A stretch of DNA of 64,000 nt from Pseudorhodobacter turbinis. Lineage in GTDB: Bacteria > Pseudomonadota > Alphaproteobacteria > Rhodobacterales > Rhodobacteraceae. Where the stretch lies: contig NZ_CP039966.1 of the NCBI RefSeq assembly GCF_005234135.1, forward strand, positions 1 through 64,000. The letters are read 5' to 3'. A model generated the notes under the pieces. It ran no database searches. It was not told the origin of the DNA and was given only the letters and a program-made list of their open reading frames with translations. This document shows, piece by piece, positions 35,076-44,294 of the stretch. Made by a program: the position numbers and the translations under genes. Numbering within the stretch: the first letter of the stretch is position 1; each line of letters begins with the position of its first letter.

Positions 35076-38000
35076 TCAGATGAAATAGTCGTCTTGCCCT
35101 GTTGTCAGCATGGTTTCGAAAGGGTTTGCGATATCCGTTGATGGTTCGATGACGGGCGATGTCCACGGGTCATCATTCTGTTCGAAGGGCAGGTCGAGCG
35201 TGGCCATTTGTACATCCGGCACCAGACTCTGGCTGTCAATCGGCTCATCGCTCAGAGAGATCGCGAGCTGGGACAAGACCCCGTCGAAATTTGTCCCGTT
35301 CCACGGGTTGCCAAATGTCAGATTGTGCTGTCCGACATCGGCCAGCGGCTCGATCCCTTCGGCACTGGCCAGTACATTGCCGTTGACCGTGATTTTCAAC
35401 GACCCGTTGGAGTAAGAGATGTTGATGTCATGGGGTTCCATATCGGACAGATTGGCGCCCTGTGTCGTAATGGACCGCCTGCCGCCATCTTCACCGCAAA
35501 GATAGAGATTCAGTTCTCCTTTTGAGGTGACCGAGGCCGTGAAGCTACTGTGTAGCCGCATGATCTCTCCGGCATTTTGCTGGCCGCTGGAGGTCAGGGT
35601 CATGGAGATGGAAAAGGAATCCTGCTCCAGAATGTCGGTGACATACGCACGGTCGATGTTGGCCACGCTCCCCTGGTCGCCCAGATAGATACCCTCCGAT
35701 GTGGTCGTCCCTGTTATACCAGTGATGGCGACATCACCATTCTCGAAGGTCATCAGGCCGTTTCCGGCGGTATAGGACAAGACCGCAGACAGCTCCGGAT
35801 TCGTGTCGGCAGAGGGGCTTTCCGGTACGGGTGTCGGATTATAATCCAGCTGTGGGATGTCGGCGCTGTCAATCGGCTCATCGCTCAGAGAGATCGCGAG
35901 CTGGGACAAGACCCCGTCGAAATTTGTCCCGTTCCACGGGTTGCCAAATGTCAGATCGTGTTGTCCCACATCGGCCAGTGGTTCGATCCCTTCGGCGCTG
36001 GCCAGCACATTGCCGTTGACGGTGATTTTCAACGACCCGTTGGAGTAAGAGATGTTGATGTCATGGGGTTCCATATCGGACAGATTGGCGCCCTGTGTCG
36101 TAATGGACCGCCTGCCGCCATCTTCACCGCAAAGATAGAGATTCAGTTCTCCTTTTGAGGTGACCGAGGCCGTGAGGCTACTGTGTAGCCGCATGACCTC
36201 CCCCTCACTTTGCTGACCGCTGGAGGTCAGGGTCATGGAGATGGAAAAGGAATCCTGCCGCAAGATATCGGTTACATGAGTGCGGGAGATGCTGGCGACA
36301 CGGCCCTGACCGCCCAGATAGATACCCTCGGATGTGGTCGTCCCGATTATGTCGGTGGCGGCGACATCACCATTCTCGAAGGTCATCAGGCCGTTTCCGG
36401 CGGTATAGGACAAGACCGCAGACAGCTCCGGATTCGTGTCGGCAGAGGGGCTTTCCGGTACGGGTGTCGGATTATAATCCAGCTGTGGGATGTCGGCGCT
36501 GTCAATCGGCTCATCGCTCAGAGAGATCGCGAGCTGGGACAAGACCCCGTCGAAATTTGTCCCGTTCCACGGGTTGCCAAATGTCAGATCGTGTTGTCCC
36601 ACATCGGCCAGTGGTTCGATCCCTTCGGCGCTGGCCAGCACATTGCCGTTGACCGCAACTTCCAATGATCCATTGGCATAGGAAACGCTGATGTCATGGG
36701 GTTCCATATCGGACAGATTGGCGCCCTGTGTCGTGATGGACCATCTGCCGCCATCCTCGCCGCAAAGGTAGAGATTAAGCTCTCCCCCCGCGGTGACCGA
36801 GGCCGTGAAGCTACTGTGTAGCCGCATGATCTCTCCGGCACTTTGCTGACCGCTGGAGGTCAGGGTCATGGAGATGGAAAAGGAATCCTGCCGCAAGATA
36901 TCGGTTACATGAGTGCGGGAGATGCTGGCGACACGGCCCTGACCGCCCAGATAGATACCCTCGGATGTGGTCGTCCCGATTATGTCGGTGGCGGCGACAT
37001 CACCATTCTCGAAGGTCATCAGGCCGTTTCCGGCGGTATAGGACAACACAGCCGGATTGGTTGTTGTTTCCTCTTCCGGCATAACCTCGGTTACGGGATC
37101 CTCTGGATTTGGGGCCGTGGCTGTATCTCCGGCCTCTTCAGGCTCTGCGAGGTCCTCCGAGTCCGGATTGTAATCCACCATCCCGACACCGTCGCGGAAG
37201 GCTTCATAGCTTTCCAGCACTTCCTCTGGTGTCAGGGCCGCGCGCAGGAAGGTTGCTTCATCCAACAACCCCGTGAAGTTACTTCCGTAAGGGTTTCCGA
37301 GGTGCATGTCATGGCTCAGGGTGGTGTATTGCCCCCCTGTCAGCCCGTCCATGCGAGCAACCTCGACACCGTCGATATAGAGCACAGCGCTGCCGTCGGA
37401 TTTGGAGGCGGTATAAGTAAATTGGTGCCAATCGCTATTGTCCAGATCAAGATTGCCTGCGCTGAGCTGGATCGATTCACTGGCATCCGTCACCCCACGC
37501 AGGGTAATGCTCGTGGCGCCCAGATCCACCACGGCCGTCCCCGAGAAATACAAGATCCGCCCGCCAGAGGTTTCCTGGCCCGGCTCTTTGCGGAAGGCCA
37601 GCGAGATGGTGTATTCAGGATTGTTCAAAAGCTCATCGGTTGCCTCGAATGTCACGGTCGAACGCGGGCTGGTCAGGCGTACCGCATTACCGTTCTGACC
37701 TTCTTCGAATTCGACATCCCCTTTGATGGTTACATTCTTTTGAAGACCATCGTCGAAATCGGTTTGATAGCCAACGGGGTTGAGGGCATGGACTGTCTTG
37801 GTGAAGCTTTGTTCTGTTCCGTCTTCATATTGGATCGTTGCGGTTGCGACATAGGTCCCGGAGCTTGCAAAAGTGTGCTGTACGCTTTGGCCACGGGCAA
37901 TTGTGCCGTCACCGAAATCCCATGTCACTTCGCCCGCTCCTTCTAGAACAAGGTCAAAGTCATGGGTGGACAGTGCGAGCCCCTCGCCACGATCATAGGT

Positions 38001-39194
38001 GATGCGGCCTTCGGGTGCTGTGGCGATATTGGCACCATACCCATCTAGCATACTTCCCGGAACCACAGAAAGATCTTCAAGGCTCGGGCTGGTTGCAAGT
38101 GCATCGACAAATAGATTTCCGGCATAATCGTCAGCAAGAGGATCATGAACCTGCACGGTCTTATTGTCGCTAATTGTGATGTTGTCGGCGATCGGGTCCT
38201 TCCCTCTCGAACCGGAGACACCGGCATAGATATTATTGCTGATGATCACATCGCGGGTGCCAGTGGCAAGATAGATCCCCGGGGCGTCTTGGGCATCCCC
38301 GCCACTGCCTTGCACCATCGTATTGTTGATTACGGTCAGGCCGACTACATCTTCCATGCGCAACCCCTGAGCGTTGCTGTTATGCAAAACATTGTTCTCG
38401 ACCAGAACATTGGTAAAGCCGATATCATTCGTATTGTCGTCAAGATAAATGCCCAGAACGGGAACACCTTCCCCTTGGGCAAAGAAGTTACCGCTGAATA
38501 CGAAGTTTTCGCTGGGGCCATCCTGATCTGGGGTAGTCCAGAAGTGAACGAAATCACCATGATCGCCTGCACTGCCGAATTTCCATGGTGTCAAATCATG
38601 GAAATAGTTACCTTCCATGTGGACGTTATTGACATTCCCGCCGCCTACAGGAACTTTTCGAACGTTGTGGACCTCATTATAATTCATGTTGATGCCATCA
38701 GTGCCATTGAACCTGACACCGGCAGAGAATTGGGAAATTGTGTTGTTCTCGACCGTGATGTCTGCGCTATTGTAAAATGACATGCCAACCCCGATCGGAT
38801 AGCCGTTGATGCCCGCGCTGCCCTGCGTTCCGGCTGGTGCATCGATATCGATCCCGGCCACGGCATTCCCGCCCGTGATTGTGGAATTGATGATCTTAAT
38901 ATCGGAAGAGTCGTCCGCCCTGATGGCCGCAGACCATTCCACAGTATCGGCATCCGGCGTAAAATCGACGTTGATCCCGTCAAATGTCAGGTTATCGCAA
39001 TTCCACAGCGCAATCGAGTTGAAGCGCGGTGGCTCGGCGTTATAGGCGCTGATGGTGACTTCGGAGGTGAACTTGATGTGTAATAGCGTGACATCTCCGT
39101 AATCTCCGGCCTGCAATTCGATGTTGTCCCCATCATTTGCAGATGACAATGCGGATTTCAGTTCCGCTGCGTTAGATACAACGTAGGTTGTCAT
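35076..39194 (-). CDS. Large secreted parallel beta-helix protein with LamG-like repeats
   Basis: 1372 residues from ATG 39194. Domains in order: parallel beta-helix of the polysaccharide lyase/epimerase type (about 1-340; many N-N-x-I turns such as VENNTISQFSAGV); a PKD-like domain (about 400-470, WDFGDGT); a LamG/concanavalin-like domain (about 490-670); then three near-identical 211-residue LamG-like repeats. No Sec signal; the short acidic C-terminus and the nearby HlyD/PrtD pair suggest type I secretion. It probably binds and cuts or modifies the exopolysaccharide outside the cell. Substrate unknown. Confidence 0.8.
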   Translation of the reverse strand: MTTYVVSNAAELKSALSSANDGDNIELQAGDYGDVTLLHIKFTSEVTISAYNAEPPRFNSIALWNCDNLTFDGINVDFTPDADTVEWSAAIRADDSSDIKIINSTITGGNAVAGIDIDAPAGTQGSAGINGYPIGVGMSFYNSADITVENNTISQFSAGVRFNGTDGINMNYNEVHNVRKVPVGGGNVNNVHMEGNYFHDLTPWKFGSAGDHGDFVHFWTTPDQDGPSENFVFSGNFFAQGEGVPVLGIYLDDNTNDIGFTNVLVENNVLHNSNAQGLRMEDVVGLTVINNTMVQGSGGDAQDAPGIYLATGTRDVIISNNIYAGVSGSRGKDPIADNITISDNKTVQVHDPLADDYAGNLFVDALATSPSLEDLSVVPGSMLDGYGANIATAPEGRITYDRGEGLALSTHDFDLVLEGAGEVTWDFGDGTIARGQSVQHTFASSGTYVATATIQYEDGTEQSFTKTVHALNPVGYQTDFDDGLQKNVTIKGDVEFEEGQNGNAVRLTSPRSTVTFEATDELLNNPEYTISLAFRKEPGQETSGGRILYFSGTAVVDLGATSITLRGVTDASESIQLSAGNLDLDNSDWHQFTYTASKSDGSAVLYIDGVEVARMDGLTGGQYTTLSHDMHLGNPYGSNFTGLLDEATFLRAALTPEEVLESYEAFRDGVGMVDYNPDSEDLAEPEEAGDTATAPNPEDPVTEVMPEEETTTNPAVLSYTAGNGLMTFENGDVAATDIIGTTTSEGIYLGGQGRVASISRTHVTDILRQDSFSISMTLTSSGQQSAGEIMRLHSSFTASVTAGGELNLYLCGEDGGRWSITTQGANLSDMEPHDISVSYANGSLEVAVNGNVLASAEGIEPLADVGQHDLTFGNPWNGTNFDGVLSQLAISLSDEPIDSADIPQLDYNPTPVPESPSADTNPELSAVLSYTAGNGLMTFENGDVAATDIIGTTTSEGIYLGGQGRVASISRTHVTDILRQDSFSISMTLTSSGQQSEGEVMRLHSSLTASVTSKGELNLYLCGEDGGRRSITTQGANLSDMEPHDINISYSNGSLKITVNGNVLASAEGIEPLADVGQHDLTFGNPWNGTNFDGVLSQLAISLSDEPIDSADIPQLDYNPTPVPESPSADTNPELSAVLSYTAGNGLMTFENGDVAITGITGTTTSEGIYLGDQGSVANIDRAYVTDILEQDSFSISMTLTSSGQQNAGEIMRLHSSFTASVTSKGELNLYLCGEDGGRRSITTQGANLSDMEPHDINISYSNGSLKITVNGNVLASAEGIEPLADVGQHNLTFGNPWNGTNFDGVLSQLAISLSDEPIDSQSLVPDVQMATLDLPFEQNDDPWTSPVIEPSTDIANPFETMLTTGQDDYFI
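35232..37050 (-). repeat. Three tandem 633-bp coding repeats
   Basis: Units begin at 35232, 35865 and 36498, exactly 633 bases apart, each coding 211 residues (SYTAGNGLMTFENGDVA to the linker PTPVPESPSADTNPELSA). Near-identity at DNA level means recent duplication and makes copy number prone to change by recombination. Seen directly. Confidence 0.95.
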
Positions 39195-39470
39195 GGCTGT
39201 TTGGTCCTCGGTATGATAGAGTGTGATGCCTGCCCAGTCACCGGAATGTAGCAAGAATGTGGAAATGGGGGGGCCAAACCAAGCCAGCTTTGCGGATGAC
39301 CTCTAAGAATTTTTGGTAATTTTCGTTTAATCAATTGCATAATTGCCTGTTTCGAGGGTATTTAGTGCCTCAATTTCATAGTCATCAAATCTGTTTCGAC
39401 ATTCCTGTTGGGCAGCACGGAATTACTATATAGTCCCGCCTGAGTTGACATTAGGAGTGAGTGTCGTCCT

Positions 39471-40916
39471 ATGCAGAAAACCGCCCTACCCGACCTGTGG
39501 CAATACAGGATTTCGGACAATCCGGCACAGGAGGCTATTGCAATTGGCGACATGTTCTTGGAGGTTGGCGATGGCTTGCAGGTTACGCATCTGACCGATC
39601 TGAATGGCACAGCGGTTGGTGTTTTACTGGGCTTTCCCATAGACTTGAAAGCCCGGCGCCTGATCAACCGTGACTGGCAAAGCCCCTTTCAGCTTGGCAG
39701 CGATCCGGATGCTTTCGTGTCAGAAACCATGCGGATCCTTGGGGGACGGTTCTTATGGATTTTCCGGACACAGTCTGTGGCACGTATCTATCCCGATTGC
39801 TCGGCGCAGGTGCCATGCGTCTTTGATCCGGCGGCAAAACAGGTCGGCTCCACCGCTTACGCGCTGCTGGAAACTGACGAATATGATGCCCGCTTTGACG
39901 CGGCGCTGTTTGACGAACTCGGCGTTGATGGCGAGGGCTGGTTTCCGGCGGGGCTGACGGCGCATCATGGGCTTCATCGTCTGTTGCCGAACCACTATCT
40001 GGATCTGGACACCTGGGCTGTACAGCGTTTCTGGTCCGGTCCCGAGACCACAGCAGAAGATCCGGCCCGCGTGGTCGAAGAAATCATTGAAATTGTCCAG
40101 GCCCAGATCGAGGCCTTGGTCAATGGGCCCAAGCGGGTCGCTATGGCGCTAACGGCGGGGACCAACACAAGAACATTGATTGCATGTGCGCGTGATTACA
40201 TAGCAAAGATTGATTGTATGACTATCATCGGCGGAGATCGCCATGAGATGGATTCAATAGTAGCATCACGAATTGCCAAAGATATGGGACTAAATCATAT
40301 CAAGTTAGACCGTACGAATGCGACCGATAAACAAAAAGAGCTTTTTATCAAACGTGGTGGGCATTGTAATGGGGATTCAAACGCGCTTTATCATCCAAGC
40401 GTATGGCCTCTGGCCGAAACACATGTTTTTGTGGGGGGCGCTGGTGGCGAGATTGCGTATCCATCTACATTGAAAGCAACAGATACTATTGAATCGAAAG
40501 TATCAACAGCCCAAATTATCGCCCGACTGGGCTTGCCTCGAAACACTACTGTTGCTTTGGCGTTAGAGCGAAGGCTTGCAGATATGGGTGATATTGATGT
40601 GTTGACTAAGCTAGGTTTGGTATATCTAGAGGACCGTTATGCGGCATGGTACGCTCCTCAGTTTTGCTGTGATCCCACATTGCTACGTTTGGCCCCCTTG
40701 TTGACCACCCGTAGCGTTGAACTGATGATGCAGCTTCCTGCAGAATGGAGACAGGAAAACCGGCTTGGCCATGAGATTATCGCCCGTTTATGGCCTGAGT
40801 TGGCGCAATATCCCTATAACTCACTTGGGAAATGGCGTGATATGGTGCTCAAGCTACGGCGCGCTATTGCCAACCCCCAGCTGGTTTTGAAGGTGTTACG
40901 CAAGATGCGGGGCTAA
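39471..40916 (+). CDS. Asparagine-synthase-like PP-loop protein
   Basis: 481 residues. Overall layout of asparagine synthase B: an N-terminal Ntn-like domain, then a PP-loop ATP-pyrophosphatase domain. The N-terminus lacks the catalytic Cys2 of glutaminases (it begins MQKTALP). The PP-loop reads ALTAGTNTRTL where SGGxDS is expected; later GGAGGEI resembles a conserved glycine-rich stretch. It may form an amide or adenylate in EPS modification, or be non-catalytic. The second half (from about 40170) is much more AT-rich than the first, hinting at a mosaic gene. Followed by a beta-helix gene 29 bases on. Confidence 0.7.
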   Translation: MQKTALPDLWQYRISDNPAQEAIAIGDMFLEVGDGLQVTHLTDLNGTAVGVLLGFPIDLKARRLINRDWQSPFQLGSDPDAFVSETMRILGGRFLWIFRTQSVARIYPDCSAQVPCVFDPAAKQVGSTAYALLETDEYDARFDAALFDELGVDGEGWFPAGLTAHHGLHRLLPNHYLDLDTWAVQRFWSGPETTAEDPARVVEEIIEIVQAQIEALVNGPKRVAMALTAGTNTRTLIACARDYIAKIDCMTIIGGDRHEMDSIVASRIAKDMGLNHIKLDRTNATDKQKELFIKRGGHCNGDSNALYHPSVWPLAETHVFVGGAGGEIAYPSTLKATDTIESKVSTAQIIARLGLPRNTTVALALERRLADMGDIDVLTKLGLVYLEDRYAAWYAPQFCCDPTLLRLAPLLTTRSVELMMQLPAEWRQENRLGHEIIARLWPELAQYPYNSLGKWRDMVLKLRRAIANPQLVLKVLRKMRG

Positions 40917-40945
40917 AGGGCGCGCGGATTGCAATGGAGGCTTTT

Positions 40946-42979
40946 ATGTTTGCGCGACGGTCTTTTCTGGCAGGGCTAACGGGGATTTTGACCAGCAGTG
41001 CCCTGCGGCCTCTATGGGCACAACCGGTCCCCGCCTCGGTGCTTAATATCCGCTACGGCTGGGATGCAAACGTTGCAGGCCCCACACAGGCGACTTTCTA
41101 TGTCGCGACCGATGGTGACGATACGGCTGACGGCAGCGCGGAACGGCCGGTTCGTACAATCCAGCGCGGGGTCGATCTGCTGGCGGCCAAAGGCAGTGGC
41201 AGCCTTGCAATCCGGGGCGGGCTTTACCGCGAAGAGGTCAGCCTTGACGCCCTGCGCGGCACATCACAGCACTCCTACCACATCCACAGATATGGTCAGG
41301 AAAGGGTCACAATCACCGCCGCGGATCCGCTGACCGGCTGGATGCCCTGCCCTGCCGAGGAAGCCAAGGCACTTGGGCTGACCGCCCCGGATATCTTTGT
41401 CGCCAGATTGCCTGTCAGCCGTATGCGCCACGGCGCGCCCAAGGCGTTGAACCTGCATGAGGCAGGTCAATGGCGCAGCATCGCCGTCGACCGGGCAGAT
41501 ATGAGCAACCTCGAGGCAATCGGAGACAGGGACACCTATCACGCGGCCACATTCGAGGTGGATGCTGACGACCGCATCTATGCAATTCGCGATCCGCGCT
41601 TGATCGGCATGCCCTCAACATCGATGCACGATGTTGAGGCCTTGGTTTATCACCGCCCCAATCTCGTCAGCACAGCGCAGATATCGGCGTTTGATCCGCA
41701 AAAGGGTGAAATCACACTGACCAAGCCTAGCGGCAAGATGCAGCGCCAGGGTAAAAAGCCGGTCATGCTCTATGCCTTGCGGGGCGCGCCTTGGGCCTTG
41801 AGAAAAGGCAGCTGGATCGCACGCAAAACCGACCCGGAGGAAGTATCGATCTATTTCCGGCCGGTTGACCCTGCATCCTTGGAAAAGGATATCGAGGTGT
41901 CCTTGCGCCCTCTGTGCATTGATTTCGGCAACGCCGGCCATGTCACCCTGTTCGGGATAGAAGCGCTGCGGGCCGCGGGCGATAATCGTTCGTCAGGCAT
42001 TTGTGTCCGCCGTAATGGCCTTAACAGGGACCCGAACGCAGGCAGCGGCTTGCAGTTGGTGCATTGCAGGATGGGCGAAACCATGTCGATCGGTCCCCGC
42101 GGATATGGGGCGTTGTTTCTGCGTGGTACCTCCGATCTGAAATTGCAAAACATCAGTATCGAAGATGTCAGGGGCGGCTTCGGCCTTTTTCTGGCGGATG
42201 GAGAACATGTAGATGCGCGCTTTTTGCATATCGTGAACGCATCGAATTCTCCGGCCCGTTTCTATACGTTGCGGCGGGCCGTCTTTGCATTTTCCTTGTT
42301 GGAAAACAGCGCCCGCGATGCCCATTCCAATAAGTTCAACTTTTATGAAGGTTCTGATGCGGTGCTGGTCTATGGGGTGCGCTGTCGGAACGTAGAGGGC
42401 TATGCCACCTATCAAAAGGCCAGCCGGATCTACTTTGCCTTTTGCGATCTCCCGAGCGACCCCGGATCATATAGCCGTGCCTTGGTATCGCAAAATCATA
42501 GTACGGGGCCCGGAAAGGGCGGCGCGAACGGAAACGGGGCACCCGTTGCGGATTCGACATTCTATTATTGGAACAACACCTTGATCCATGAGGGCGGGTC
42601 GCCGAAACGCTCCAACGCCCTGAATGTCGGGCAGAAATCCGGTGGTGAGACACATGCCTTTTTCAACAATATCCTGAATGGTGGCGGGTTCGGGCGGATC
42701 TATACAAGTGACGCGAATCCGGCACTGGAGCACCGATCGCACAACCGCTACACCGGCTTGTCCTTCTGGCAGACCCCTAGATATGGCTGGCGTCTTGGCC
42801 TTGCCGAGGAGATGATGCGCGCAGGCCACCGGCCAAGCGGAAACGGACGCGATATGCGTGATATCATCCAGTCCGAAATTGCCCCGCTGTTCCCACGCTT
42901 TACCCATTGGGATCTGGACATAGACGGACGGAAAGTTGATTGGGCCGCCGCTCCTATCGGGGCACGGGTGTGGGAATAG
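40946..42979 (+). CDS. Tat-exported parallel beta-helix protein
   Basis: 677 residues from ATG 40946, with GGAGG five bases upstream. The N-terminus FARRSFLAGLTGILTSSALR is a twin-arginine signal. The mature part starts ATFYVATDGDDTADGSAERP with VRTIQRGVDLL, the opening of a right-handed beta-helix as in pectate-lyase-like and alginate-modifying proteins. Tat export suggests a folded, perhaps cofactor-bound, periplasmic enzyme acting on the nascent polymer. Probably co-transcribed with the PP-loop gene. It ends two bases from the convergent HlyD gene. Confidence 0.8.
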   Translation: MFARRSFLAGLTGILTSSALRPLWAQPVPASVLNIRYGWDANVAGPTQATFYVATDGDDTADGSAERPVRTIQRGVDLLAAKGSGSLAIRGGLYREEVSLDALRGTSQHSYHIHRYGQERVTITAADPLTGWMPCPAEEAKALGLTAPDIFVARLPVSRMRHGAPKALNLHEAGQWRSIAVDRADMSNLEAIGDRDTYHAATFEVDADDRIYAIRDPRLIGMPSTSMHDVEALVYHRPNLVSTAQISAFDPQKGEITLTKPSGKMQRQGKKPVMLYALRGAPWALRKGSWIARKTDPEEVSIYFRPVDPASLEKDIEVSLRPLCIDFGNAGHVTLFGIEALRAAGDNRSSGICVRRNGLNRDPNAGSGLQLVHCRMGETMSIGPRGYGALFLRGTSDLKLQNISIEDVRGGFGLFLADGEHVDARFLHIVNASNSPARFYTLRRAVFAFSLLENSARDAHSNKFNFYEGSDAVLVYGVRCRNVEGYATYQKASRIYFAFCDLPSDPGSYSRALVSQNHSTGPGKGGANGNGAPVADSTFYYWNNTLIHEGGSPKRSNALNVGQKSGGETHAFFNNILNGGGFGRIYTSDANPALEHRSHNRYTGLSFWQTPRYGWRLGLAEEMMRAGHRPSGNGRDMRDIIQSEIAPLFPRFTHWDLDIDGRKVDWAAAPIGARVWE

Positions 42980-42980
42980 G

Positions 42981-44294
42981 CTATTCGCGCAAGGCCCGCC
43001 GCAGATGGGAGGTGATGGGATGCAGCAGATAGGACAGGACACTGCGATGCCCGGTTTCAAGATAGGCCTCCACCGGCATGCCGGGCATCACAACAGCCTC
43101 TCCCAGCTTTTCCAACTCTTCCGGTTCCACCGCCAAGCCGACGCGGTAAAACCCCTGCCCCGTACGCGGGTCCTCGATCACATCGGGTGAGACAGAGGTC
43201 ACATGTGCCGCCAGCTTCGGTATAAGTTGCGGGTCGAGTGAGGAAATTATCAATTGAGCGGTTTGCCCGACATAGACCTGATCGATAGATCGCGGATCGA
43301 CGCGCAGCTCGAAATCCATCCCCTCATCCAAGGGGATAATCTCGGCGATGGTGCCCCCGGGGGCCACGACGCCGCCACGGGTGGTCACTTGCATCTCATG
43401 CACGATGCCTGCGACCGGAGCGGGGATGTCAATGCGCGAGAGTTGCGCCTTATGGGTGATAACCTCAAGGGTCAGTTCTTCGATCTGGGTGGTGACCTCG
43501 CGCAGATCGGTGACGACACTTTCCTTGAAGCTACGTTCGGCCTGGAGGGTTTCCAGCTCGGCATCGCGGCGGGCATTCGCCAGCCGGGCCAGCTCGGCCT
43601 CCAGTCCGGCCAATTGCCCGGCAATCTGTGATTTGCGGTGCTTGAGATCGGATATCTGGCTTTGACGGGCCAAGCCCTTTTTGATCAGGCTGGCCATATT
43701 ATTCAGATCCCCTTCCAGCAGGGCGGCCTGATCGTGCAGCGCCACGATCTGGCCGCGTACGCCTTCGCTTTGATTGTCAAATTGCTGCAAGACCTCTTCA
43801 AGCTGCGCCCGTTGGCCATAGAGCAAGGCCGCGCGGGCGGCGAAAATCTCGCGCTGGCCCTGTTCGTTCGCGGCCCGATCTTGTGCGGGAAGGACATGGT
43901 CGCGGTAGTCGAATGTAATTTGTGTGGCCCCAGCCTGTTCGGCCTTCAGCCGGGCCTGCAAGGCCATGGCCGCCGCCAGACGCCTTTGGGCAATGCCCAG
44001 ATTGACCTCCAGCAAGGTCGGGTCCAGCCGCAGCAATGTGTCATTCTCGGCCACGATATCGCCGTCGCGGACAAAGATTTCTGCCACCAGCCCGCCATCA
44101 AGGGATTGGACCACCTTGGGCTTGCCATGGACCATGGCCTGCCCTGATGCGACAACGGCCCCGCTGATGACGCTGAAACCGGCCCAGACCCCGAAAACGC
44201 CGATTAGGACAAACAGGCTGATCGCCGCGATCCGCTTGGCCCGGTCCAGATCCAGATCGGGCAAGGTGGCGGGGGTGGTGTCCAGTGTGCTCAT
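42981..44294 (-). CDS. HlyD-type membrane fusion protein (type I secretion)
   Basis: 437 residues. One transmembrane segment near residues 22-48 (ISLFVLIGVFGVWAGFSVIS), long coiled coil (about 95-290), lipoyl-like halves (VVQSLDGGLVAEIFVRDGD) and the C-terminal HlyD signature (VGQTAQLIISSLDPQLIPKL). It spans the periplasm and links the ABC transporter to a TolC-like channel, which is not encoded here. Its start overlaps the ABC gene stop by four bases. Confidence 0.92.
   Translation of the reverse strand: MSTLDTTPATLPDLDLDRAKRIAAISLFVLIGVFGVWAGFSVISGAVVASGQAMVHGKPKVVQSLDGGLVAEIFVRDGDIVAENDTLLRLDPTLLEVNLGIAQRRLAAAMALQARLKAEQAGATQITFDYRDHVLPAQDRAANEQGQREIFAARAALLYGQRAQLEEVLQQFDNQSEGVRGQIVALHDQAALLEGDLNNMASLIKKGLARQSQISDLKHRKSQIAGQLAGLEAELARLANARRDAELETLQAERSFKESVVTDLREVTTQIEELTLEVITHKAQLSRIDIPAPVAGIVHEMQVTTRGGVVAPGGTIAEIIPLDEGMDFELRVDPRSIDQVYVGQTAQLIISSLDPQLIPKLAAHVTSVSPDVIEDPRTGQGFYRVGLAVEPEELEKLGEAVVMPGMPVEAYLETGHRSVLSYLLHPITSHLRRALRE

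Noticed and set aside
35232..37050. Repeat array as a CRISPR or transposon
   Set aside because: Units are 633 bp, in frame and fully coding, with no spacers or inverted ends.
35577..37946. Repeated plus-strand open frames within the large beta-helix gene
   Set aside because: They recur every 633 bases only because the underlying coding repeat does; they are antisense shadows.
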